The notes under the pieces were generated by a model, which did no database searches, was not told where the DNA came from, and worked only from the letters and a program-made list of their open reading frames with translations. The position numbers and the translations under genes were made by a program. From positions 4,443,501-4,507,500 of the forward strand of contig NZ_CP114035.2 of NCBI RefSeq assembly GCF_026898135.2: DNA of 64,000 nt. Reading direction: 5' to 3'. Shown here piece by piece: positions 30,242 through 37,508 of this stretch. This stretch comes from Pseudomonas fortuita. GTDB lineage: Bacteria; Pseudomonadota; Gammaproteobacteria; Pseudomonadales; Pseudomonadaceae. How positions within the stretch are numbered: the stretch's first letter is position 1; the number at the start of each line of letters is the position of its first letter.

Positions 30242-31168
30242 GTGAGCGCTGACTACCCTCGCGACCTGATCGGTTACGGCAACAACCCTCCTCACCCGCA
30301 ATGGCCGGGCAACGCTCGCATCGCGCTGTCTTTCGTCCTCAATTACGAGGAAGGTGGCGAACGCAACATCCTGCACGGTGACAAAGAGTCCGAAGCCTTC
30401 CTGTCCGAGATGGTCGCTGCCCAGCCGCTGCAGGGCCAGCGCAACATGAGCATGGAGTCGCTGTACGAATACGGCAGCCGTGCTGGCGTGTGGCGCCTGC
30501 TGAAGCTGTTCAAGGACAGCGGCGTGCCACTGACCGTCTTCGCCGTGGCCATGGCCGCCCAGCGCCACCCCGACGTGATCCGCGCCATGGCCGAAGCCGG
30601 CCACGAGATCTGCAGCCACGGCTACCGCTGGATCGACTACCAGAACATGGACGAGGCCCAGGAGCGCGAGCACATGCTCGAAGCCATCCGCATCCTCACC
30701 GAACTCACCGGCGAGCGCCCGGTAGGCTGGTACACCGGCCGCACCGGCCCGAACACCCGCCGCCTGGTGATGGAAGAAGGTGGTTTCCTGTACGACAGCG
30801 ACACCTACGACGACGACCTGCCCTACTGGGAGCCGAACAACCCCACCGGCAAGCCGCACCTGGTGATCCCCTACACCCTGGACACCAACGACATGCGCTT
30901 CACCCAGGTACAGGGTTTCAACTGCGGCGAGCAGTTCTTCCAGTACCTGAAAGACGCCTTTGATGTGCTGTACGCCGAAGGCGCCGAAGCACCGAAAATG
31001 CTGTCCATCGGCCTGCACTGCCGCCTGGTCGGCCGCCCGGCACGCCTGGCTGCACTCAAGCGCTTCGTCGATTACGCAAAAAGCCATGACCAGGTCTGGT
31101 TCGCCCGTCGCGTGGATATCGCCCGCCACTGGCACGCCACCCACCCGTACAAGAAAGAGAACGCCTGA
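30242..31168 (+). CDS. puuE: Allantoinase PuuE
   Basis: A 308-residue polysaccharide-deacetylase-fold enzyme that opens allantoin to allantoate. This is the cofactor-independent PuuE type, not the metal amidohydrolase AllB. Seen are DLIGYGNNPPHPQWP at the N-terminus, LSFVLNYEEGGERNIL and the NodB-like HEICSHGYRWIDYQ (about 121). It starts with GTG after AGAAGGAAG and is the first gene of puuE-uraD-allA. The stop overlaps the uraD ATG. Confidence 0.95.
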   Translation: MSADYPRDLIGYGNNPPHPQWPGNARIALSFVLNYEEGGERNILHGDKESEAFLSEMVAAQPLQGQRNMSMESLYEYGSRAGVWRLLKLFKDSGVPLTVFAVAMAAQRHPDVIRAMAEAGHEICSHGYRWIDYQNMDEAQEREHMLEAIRILTELTGERPVGWYTGRTGPNTRRLVMEEGGFLYDSDTYDDDLPYWEPNNPTGKPHLVIPYTLDTNDMRFTQVQGFNCGEQFFQYLKDAFDVLYAEGAEAPKMLSIGLHCRLVGRPARLAALKRFVDYAKSHDQVWFARRVDIARHWHATHPYKKENA

Positions 31169-31683
31169 TGACCGCCTTCAACACCCTCAAGCCCTCCGCC
31201 CTGAGCCGTGACGCCTTCGTCGAGGCCTTCGCCGACATCTACGAGCACTCGCCTTGGGTTGCCGAAAAAGCCTACGACCTGGGTCAGCTGAGCGAGCTGG
31301 ACGAGATCGAAGCGCTGCACCAGCGCATGAGCGACATCCTGCTCAGCGCCAACCACGCCGACCAGCTGGCGCTGATCAATGCTCACCCGGACCTGGCCGG
31401 CAAGGCCGCCATCCAGGGCGAGCTGACCGAATCGAGCACTAACGAACAGGCCGGCGCCGGTATCCACCAGTGCACCGCCGAAGAGTTCGCCCGCTTCACC
31501 GAGCTGAACGATGCCTACAAGGCCAAGTTCCAGTTCCCGTTCATCATGGCGGTGAAGGGCAGCAACCGGCACCAGATCCTCGCCGCCTTTGAAAAGCGCA
31601 TTCACAACGATGCCGATGCCGAATTCAAGGAAGCCCTGGCGCAGATCAACCTGATCGCCCTGTTCCGCCTGCTGCAGTTGTAA
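31168..31683 (+). CDS. uraD: OHCU decarboxylase UraD
   Basis: A 171-residue all-helical enzyme that decarboxylates OHCU to (S)-allantoin. The catalytic His lies in INAHPDLAG (about 70-78), followed by the conserved ELTESSTNEQAGAG and the motif KFQFPFIMAVKG (about 125). It overlaps puuE by 1 bp. The product goes directly to PuuE. In P. aeruginosa an allantoicase gene lies between this gene and allA. Here the gap is only 48 bp. Confidence 0.96.
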   Translation: MTAFNTLKPSALSRDAFVEAFADIYEHSPWVAEKAYDLGQLSELDEIEALHQRMSDILLSANHADQLALINAHPDLAGKAAIQGELTESSTNEQAGAGIHQCTAEEFARFTELNDAYKAKFQFPFIMAVKGSNRHQILAAFEKRIHNDADAEFKEALAQINLIALFRLLQL

Positions 31684-31731
31684 ACGGCAGCCGAACCTTT
31701 TCAGTACAACGAATATATAAGAGAGACCCGC

Positions 31732-32235
31732 ATGCGCACCCTGATGATCGAGCCCCTGACCAAAGAAGCCTTCGCCCAGTTCGGAGACGTGATCGAAACC
31801 GACGGCAGCGACCACTTCATGATCAACAACGGCTCGACCATGCGCTTCCACAAGCTCGCCACGGTCGAGACCGCCGAGCCCGAAGACAAGGCGATCATCA
31901 GCATCTTCCGCGCCGACGCGCTGGACATGCCGCTGACCGTGCGCATGCTGGAACGCCATCCGCTGGGCAGCCAGGCTTTCATCCCGCTGCTCGGCAACCC
32001 CTTTCTGATCGTGGTCGCGCCCGTTGGCGATGCACCTGTATCAGGCTTGGTCCGCGCCTTCCGCAGTAATGGCAGGCAGGGCATCAATTACCATCGCGGC
32101 GTTTGGCACCACCCGGTGCTCACGATCGAAAAGCGGGATGATTTCCTGGTGGTTGATCGCAGTGGTTCTGGCAACAACTGCGATGAGCATTACTTCACCG
32201 AGGAACAGATGCTGATCCTCAATCCCCACCAATAA
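31732..32235 (+). CDS. allA: Ureidoglycolate lyase AllA
   Basis: A 167-residue cupin-fold enzyme that splits ureidoglycolate to glyoxylate and urea, the exit point to the gcl genes and the urea transporter. N-terminal MIEPLTKEAFAQFGDVIE and FMINNGSTMRFH are typical, and the motif YHRGVWHHP (about 121) carries active-site His residues. AGAGAG precedes the ATG. Confidence 0.95.
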   Translation: MRTLMIEPLTKEAFAQFGDVIETDGSDHFMINNGSTMRFHKLATVETAEPEDKAIISIFRADALDMPLTVRMLERHPLGSQAFIPLLGNPFLIVVAPVGDAPVSGLVRAFRSNGRQGINYHRGVWHHPVLTIEKRDDFLVVDRSGSGNNCDEHYFTEEQMLILNPHQ

Positions 32236-32278
32236 GAAAAGGTCGATCATCGCAAGGTGATCGGCAGAGGTACATACT

Positions 32279-33607
32279 GTGGAAGCACACCTTCACGAAT
32301 GGCTGAACCTGAGCATTCGCTGGGTTCACATGATCACCGGTGTCGCCTGGATCGGTGCATCGTTCTACTTCGTCTGGCTGGAGAACCACCTGAACCGAAG
32401 CAACCCGCGCGATGGGTTGTCGGGTGATCTCTGGGCGATTCACGGCGGTGGTATCTACCACCTGGAGAAATACAAACTCGCGCCCCCGAAAATGCCCGAG
32501 AACCTGCACTGGTTCAAATGGGAAGCCTACTTTACCTGGATGTCCGGTATCGCCCTGCTGTGCGTGGTGTTCTACTGGAACCCGGCCTTGTACCTGCTGG
32601 CACCTGGCAGCACCCTGAGCGGTGCCGAAGGCGTGGCCATCGGTATCGGCTCGCTGATCGCTGGCTGGTTCATCTACGACTTCCTGTGCGACTCGCCCCT
32701 GGGCAAGAAGCCAGCGCTGCTCGGCGGTGTGCTGTTCGTGCTGATCATCGCCGCCTGCTGGGGCTTCAGCCTGGTGTTCAGCGGCCGTGGTGCATACCTG
32801 CACACCGGCGCGATCATCGGCACCATCATGGTCGGTAACGTGTTCCGCATCATCATGCCGGCCCAGCGCCAGCTGGTGGCGGCGATCGAGAACAACCAGA
32901 CACCCGACCCGGTACTGCCGGCCAAGGGCCTGCTGCGCTCGCGTCACAACAACTACTTCACCCTGCCGGTGCTGTTCATCATGATCAGCAACCATTTCCC
33001 GAGCACCTACGGTAGCCAGTACAACTGGCTGATCCTGGCTGGTATCGCAGTAGCCGCGGTTCTGATCCGCCACTACTTCAACACCCGCCACGACAGCAAC
33101 AAGTACGCCTGGACCCTGCCGGTCGGCGCCCTGGCGATGATCTGCCTGGCCTACGTCACCGGTCCGAAACCGATGGCCGTAAGCCCTGAGCAAGCCGCAG
33201 CGAAAGTCGAGTACCAGCCGCTGCCTGCGACTGCCGTCGGTGGCAAGACCGCTGCCGAGCAGCGCGCCGAAGACGCCGCCAAGGCTGCCGAAGCGCCGGC
33301 TGCACCTGCGCAAGCACCGGCCCAGGCCGCTGCCCAGGCCGGCGGTGGCGACTTCGACAAGATCCACAATGTCATCCAGGAACGCTGCACCGTGTGCCAC
33401 TCGTCCAAGCCGACCAGCCCACTGTTCAGCGCCGCCCCTGCCGGCGTGATGTTCGACACCCCGCAGCAGATCCAGGCCCAGGCCGCGCGCATCCAGGCGC
33501 AAGCGGTCGCCAGCCAGATCATGCCGCTGGGCAACATCACCCAGATGACCACCGAAGAGCGCAAGCTCGTCGGCGACTGGATCGCCAAAGGCGCCCAGGT
33601 CAACTGA
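32279..33607 (+). CDS. puuD: Membrane urate oxidase PuuD with C-terminal cytochrome c domain
   Basis: A 442-residue protein. Residues 1-300 form the membrane domain of the urate_ox_N (DUF989) family, with about eight helices and conserved His residues. An Ala/Pro-rich linker (about 315-350) joins a cytochrome c-type domain with the heme-binding CTVCH at Cys370-Cys373-His374. Family members oxidise urate to 5-hydroxyisourate and pass electrons to the respiratory chain instead of making hydrogen peroxide. It links XdhB to HiuH and is in line with puuE-uraD-allA (43 bp gap). GTG start. Confidence 0.92.
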   Translation: MEAHLHEWLNLSIRWVHMITGVAWIGASFYFVWLENHLNRSNPRDGLSGDLWAIHGGGIYHLEKYKLAPPKMPENLHWFKWEAYFTWMSGIALLCVVFYWNPALYLLAPGSTLSGAEGVAIGIGSLIAGWFIYDFLCDSPLGKKPALLGGVLFVLIIAACWGFSLVFSGRGAYLHTGAIIGTIMVGNVFRIIMPAQRQLVAAIENNQTPDPVLPAKGLLRSRHNNYFTLPVLFIMISNHFPSTYGSQYNWLILAGIAVAAVLIRHYFNTRHDSNKYAWTLPVGALAMICLAYVTGPKPMAVSPEQAAAKVEYQPLPATAVGGKTAAEQRAEDAAKAAEAPAAPAQAPAQAAAQAGGGDFDKIHNVIQERCTVCHSSKPTSPLFSAAPAGVMFDTPQQIQAQAARIQAQAVASQIMPLGNITQMTTEERKLVGDWIAKGAQVN

Positions 33608-33625
33608 TAGCACCTCGCCAGCCAA

Positions 33626-33683
33626 CCCGCTCCCAGGGGGATCACCTCCCCTGTGGGAGCGGGCTTGCCCGCGAAGAGGCCGG
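33626..33683. repeat. REP element with a degraded partner
   Basis: CTGTGGGAGCGGGCTTGCCCGCGAAGAGGCCGG with a partial inverted copy CCCGCTCCCAGGGG about 15 bp before it. Confidence 0.8.
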
Positions 33684-33771
33684 TAGCCCCGGCCTCAAAG
33701 CTTCATGTGTTACGCAACAAGCAAGCATCGAGCGTCAGCATTCACAGCGGGAAATCCAAGCTTCTTCCTGA

Positions 33772-33799
33772 AGCTTGCCGCTTGGAGCTTGTCGCTTGG
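33772..33799 (+). repeat. Tandem 14-bp direct repeat
   Basis: AGCTTGCCGCTTGG followed at once by AGCTTGTCGCTTGG (one difference), about 35 bp before the start of the urate permease gene. Confidence 0.75.
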
Positions 33800-33832
33800 A
33801 TCCGAGAATAAAAACAAAACTCGAGGTGCTGC

Positions 33833-35188
33833 ATGTCCGAGTCACGCAAGGCGTATATTCCCATTGCGCCGCCGCGCGAACCCTTGCCCCTGTTCCAACT
33901 GTTCCTGGTTGGCCTGCAACACGTTCTGCTGATGTACGGTGGCGCGATTGCCGTGCCGTTGATCATCGGCCAAGCCGCCGGGTTGTCCCGTGAAGAAGTC
34001 GCTTTCCTGATCAACGCCGACCTGCTGGTCGCTGGCGTCGCCACCATTATCCAGTCGTTCGGTATCGGCCCGGTGGGCATCCGCATGCCGGTGATGATGG
34101 GTGCCAGTTTCGCTGCCGTCGGCAGCATGGTGGCCATGGCCGGCATGCCCGGCGTAGGCCTGCAGGGGATCTTCGGCGCGACCATCGCCGCCGGGTTCTT
34201 CGGCATGCTGATCGCGCCGTTCATGTCCAAAGTCGTGCGCTTCTTCCCGCCGCTGGTCACCGGTACGGTGATCACCTCGATTGGCCTGTCGCTGTTCCCG
34301 GTGGCGGTCAACTGGGCCGGTGGCGGCCATGAAGCCGAAACCTTCGGCTCGCCCATCTACCTGCTGGTGGCCGGTCTGGTGCTGGCGGTGATATTGCTGA
34401 TCAACCGCTTCATGCGCGGCTTCTGGGTCAACGTGTCGGTACTGGTAGGCATGGGCCTTGGCTACATCCTGGCCGGCTCCATCGGCATGGTCGACCTGTC
34501 TGGCCTGAAAGACGCTCCGTGGTTGCAGGTGGTAACCCCACTGCACTTCGGCATGCCGACCTTCAGCCTGGCGCCGATCCTGTCGATGTGCCTGGTGGTG
34601 GTGATCATCTTCGTCGAGTCCACCGGCATGTTCCTGGCCCTGGGCAAGGTGACTGATCGCGAAGTCACGCCAGGGATGCTGCGTCGCGGGCTGCTGTGCG
34701 ATGCCGGTGCATCGTTCATTGCCGGCTTCTTCAACACCTTCACCCACTCCTCGTTCGCCCAGAACATCGGCCTGGTGCAGATGACCGGGGTGCGCTGCCG
34801 CTTTGTCACCATCGTGGCCGGTGCATTGCTGATCCTGCTCAGCCTGCTGCCCAAGGCGGCCTTCCTGATTGCCTCGATCCCGCCTGCGGTACTGGGCGGT
34901 GCCTCCATTGCCATGTTCGGCATGGTCACCGCCACCGGGATCAAGATTCTTCAGGAGGCGGACATCGGCGACCGCCGCAACCAGTTGCTGGTGGCGGTGA
35001 GCGTCGGCTTCGGGTTGATTCCCGTGGTGCGTCCTGAGTTCTTTGCCCAGATGCCGCAGTGGATGGAACCCATCACCCACAGTGGTATCGCCATGGCCAC
35101 GGTCAGTGCCCTGGTGTTGAACGTCCTGTTCAACATCCTCGGTGGCGCCGACCGCGCGGTGCACAACGACGTCTGTCACCAGCATTGA
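33833..35188 (+). CDS. NCS2 uric acid/xanthine-type permease
   Basis: A 451-residue membrane transporter with the NCS2 layout: GLQHVLLMYGGAIAVP in helix 1 (about 25), GPVGIRMPVMMGASFAAVG (about 80), FVESTGMFLALG (about 260) and NTFTHSSFAQNIGLVQMTGVRCRF (about 300). It belongs to the branch of xanthine and uric acid permeases (UacT/YgfU-like), not AzgA. GAGGTGCTGC precedes the ATG. Placed right after puuD, urate is the most likely substrate. No GclR-type or RutR-type site was found upstream. Confidence 0.88.
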   Translation: MSESRKAYIPIAPPREPLPLFQLFLVGLQHVLLMYGGAIAVPLIIGQAAGLSREEVAFLINADLLVAGVATIIQSFGIGPVGIRMPVMMGASFAAVGSMVAMAGMPGVGLQGIFGATIAAGFFGMLIAPFMSKVVRFFPPLVTGTVITSIGLSLFPVAVNWAGGGHEAETFGSPIYLLVAGLVLAVILLINRFMRGFWVNVSVLVGMGLGYILAGSIGMVDLSGLKDAPWLQVVTPLHFGMPTFSLAPILSMCLVVVIIFVESTGMFLALGKVTDREVTPGMLRRGLLCDAGASFIAGFFNTFTHSSFAQNIGLVQMTGVRCRFVTIVAGALLILLSLLPKAAFLIASIPPAVLGGASIAMFGMVTATGIKILQEADIGDRRNQLLVAVSVGFGLIPVVRPEFFAQMPQWMEPITHSGIAMATVSALVLNVLFNILGGADRAVHNDVCHQH

Positions 35189-35194
35189 GCCTGC

Positions 35195-35217
35195 AGGGGC
35201 GGCGCATTGCCGCCCCT
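35195..35217 (+). terminator. Hairpin after the urate permease gene
   Basis: AGGGGCGGC-gcatt-GCCGCCCCT, a 9-bp perfect stem 6 bp after the stop, without a T-run. Confidence 0.55.
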
Positions 35218-35328
35218 CACCTACACCTGCAGTAACCGCTACGCCGTCGACCCGCCGGAATGGGTCGCCCGGGGTGCTTTTGCGCCAAAAAAACCGCCAA
35301 CAAAAACAATAAGTCCGGGAATCACAAC

Positions 35329-36114
35329 ATGAAGCGCATCACCACGTCCCTGTTGTTGGGCAGCAGCCTGCTGGCCACCCTACCCTCGCATGCAGGCGAA
35401 TGGCTGCAATGGCATGGCGAAAGCCTGACATACCTGTATGGCAAGGACTTCAAGGTCAACCCTGATATCCAACAGACCATCACGTTCGAGCACGCCAACA
35501 AATGGAAGTACGGCGACACCTTCATGTTCGTCGACAAGATCTTCTACAACGGCAAAGCCGACGCCAGCAAAGGCGTGACCACCTACTACGGCGAGTTCAG
35601 CCCGCGCCTGTCGTTCGGCAAGATCTTCGACCAGAAGCTGGCCTTCGGCCCGATCAAGGACGTGCTGCTGGCCATGACCTACGAGCGTGGCGAAGGCGAC
35701 AACGAAGCCTACCTGATCGGCCCCGGCTTTGACCTGAACATCCCCGGCTTCAACTATTTCACCCTCAACTTCTACGTGCGCAACACCGAAGGCAGCCGCC
35801 CAGGCGACAACGTCTGGCAGATCACCCCCGGCTGGTCCTACACCATCCCGGTGGGCAGGTCGGACATTCTGATCGACGGTTACATGGACTGGGTCCCCGA
35901 CAACGACCAGACACGTCGGGGCACCTACCACGCCAACCTGCACTTCAACCCGCAGGTCAAATACGACCTGGGCAAGGCGCTGAACCTGGGCGCCAAGCAG
36001 CTGTACGTGGGCTTTGAGTACAGCTACTGGAAGGACAAATATGGCATCGATAGCCGCGGCAACCTGGAGAGCAACCAGAGTGTCGCCAGTGCGCTAATCA
36101 AAGTACACTTCTAA
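35329..36114 (+). CDS. Tsx-like nucleoside/base-specific outer-membrane channel (copy 1)
   Basis: A 261-residue outer-membrane protein with a signal peptide (KRITTSLLLGSSLLATLPSHA, cleavage before GEW). Alternating amphipathic strands rich in Tyr and Trp follow, and the protein ends in a Phe (IKVHF), the usual signal for beta-barrel assembly. The motif pattern (LTYLYGKDFKVNP, FMFVDKIFYNG, YLIGPGFDLNIPG) fits the nucleoside-specific channel Tsx family. ATG at 35329 gives the signal peptide, and the longer frame start does not. With copy 2, it probably admits purines or urate to the periplasm. Confidence 0.88.
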   Translation: MKRITTSLLLGSSLLATLPSHAGEWLQWHGESLTYLYGKDFKVNPDIQQTITFEHANKWKYGDTFMFVDKIFYNGKADASKGVTTYYGEFSPRLSFGKIFDQKLAFGPIKDVLLAMTYERGEGDNEAYLIGPGFDLNIPGFNYFTLNFYVRNTEGSRPGDNVWQITPGWSYTIPVGRSDILIDGYMDWVPDNDQTRRGTYHANLHFNPQVKYDLGKALNLGAKQLYVGFEYSYWKDKYGIDSRGNLESNQSVASALIKVHF

Positions 36115-36238
36115 GAAGCTGACCAAACGCACAAGTTTGACACAGCACGCTCCAGGACGGAGCACTTGAGGCGCGGCGCGCAAGCCAGTAATCTGCGCGC
36201 CCCCTCGATCAGGGCAGAACGGATTCTGCCTGCGTTTA

Positions 36239-36254
36239 CTGACCGCTCAGTCAA
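36239..36254. promoter_or_regulatory. Weak RutR-like operator upstream of Tsx-like copy 2
   Basis: CTGACCGCTCAGTCAA keeps TGACC-N4-AGTCAA with the spacing of the xdhA and purine permease sites, but it is less symmetric. Apart from this, the 353-bp gap between the two Tsx-like genes shows no gene. Confidence 0.35.
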
Positions 36255-36467
36255 TGAATACGGGCGGTTGGCCAACGTGTTGCCAGCCTGAAAGACCCTT
36301 TTCATCCGTTCAGAACGAAGTCGAGCAGGAAGGTTTTGCCAACCCGGAAAAGTTGGCCCAACCCTTGCCAAACAGCTGTGGCCTATCGAAAAAAGCTGAC
36401 TCGCAAGACAACAAAAGCGCCATCAACGAGCGCTGACAACAGATCAATCAAGGGAGCGACACTCGCA

Positions 36468-37250
36468 ATGCGTACCATCAACAGCCTGATCCTCGCCGGC
36501 GGCCTGCTGGCCTGCGGCACCACCTTCGGCGGCGACCTGCTGCAATGGCAGAACAACAGCCTGACTTACCTGTGGGGCAAGAACTTCAAGGTCAACCCGG
36601 CCATTCAGCAAACCGTCACGTTCGAACACGCCGATGGCTGGAAGTACGGAGACAATTTCATCTTTGTCGACAAGATCTTCTACCAAGGCCAGAAAGATGC
36701 CGGCAACGGCCCGAACACCTATTACGGTGAGATCAGCCCACGCCTGTCGTTCAACAAGATCTTCGACCAGAAGGTCGAGTTCGGCCCGGTCAAGGATGTG
36801 CTGCTGGCGATGACCTACGAGTTTGGCGAGGGTGACACCGAGTCGTACCTGATCGGCCCAGGTTTCGACCTGGCCATTCCCGGCTTCGACTACTTCCAGC
36901 TGAACTTCTACAACCGCACCACCGACGGCAGCCGCGCGGGCGACAACGTATGGCAGATCACCCCGGTATGGTCGTACACCATCCCGGTGGGCGATTCCGA
37001 TGTGCTGATTGATGGCTTCATGGACTGGGTGGTGGACAACGACGAAAACCGCCGCGGTACCTACCACGCCAACCTGCATTTCAACCCGCAGATCAAGTAT
37101 GACCTGGGCAAGGCGCTGCACCTGGGCGAGAAACAACTGTATGTGGGTGTGGAATACGACTACTGGAAAAACAAATATGGCATCAAGGACAGCGATGCCT
37201 TTACCACCGACCAGAACACCATGAGTTTCCTGGTAAAAGTGCACTTCTGA
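36468..37250 (+). CDS. Tsx-like outer-membrane channel (copy 2)
   Basis: A 260-residue paralogue of the preceding gene, alike along the whole length (LTYLWGKNFKVNPAIQQTVT, FIFVDKIFYQG, YLIGPGFDLAIPG) and ending in VKVHF. The signal peptide spans about residues 1-23 (RTINSLILAGGLLACGTTFGG). The ATG follows AGGGAG. Tandem duplication is evident. Divergence is spread evenly, so it is not recent. Confidence 0.88.
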   Translation: MRTINSLILAGGLLACGTTFGGDLLQWQNNSLTYLWGKNFKVNPAIQQTVTFEHADGWKYGDNFIFVDKIFYQGQKDAGNGPNTYYGEISPRLSFNKIFDQKVEFGPVKDVLLAMTYEFGEGDTESYLIGPGFDLAIPGFDYFQLNFYNRTTDGSRAGDNVWQITPVWSYTIPVGDSDVLIDGFMDWVVDNDENRRGTYHANLHFNPQIKYDLGKALHLGEKQLYVGVEYDYWKNKYGIKDSDAFTTDQNTMSFLVKVHF

Positions 37251-37260
37251 TGCGCTGAAA

Positions 37261-37296
37261 CGTGACAGCGCGTTGTATTTTTAACGCGTTGTCACG
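37261..37296. repeat. Long dyad after Tsx-like copy 2
   Basis: CGTGACAGCGCGTT-gtattttt-AACGCGTTGTCACG: a 14-bp stem (one G:U) and 8-nt loop, 10 bp after the stop. It lacks a T-run after the stem on either strand. It may be a terminator of transcripts trimmed to the stem or a protein-binding site. Confidence 0.7.
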
Positions 37297-37508
37297 TGCA
37301 ATTCCATGCGCATCATGTAAGTAATTTCCTACAGCGGATTCAGATAGTTCTTAATTGCATTAAGGCTCGCCTTAAAAAAACACAGCATCAAGACAATCAA
37401 CAACACATCAAATAGCACAATAGCCCCCTCTGTTTTGACAATTTTTTTGCACTCCGCCCTTTAGCATGCTTGTCTTCTGCATTCAAAAAAAGAAAACAGG
37501 CCTACTTA

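Noticed and set aside
37470-37508. TTG start that lengthens the sulfatase by 13 residues
   Set aside because: It has no ribosome binding site. ATG at 37509 has one and leads directly into the first membrane helix.
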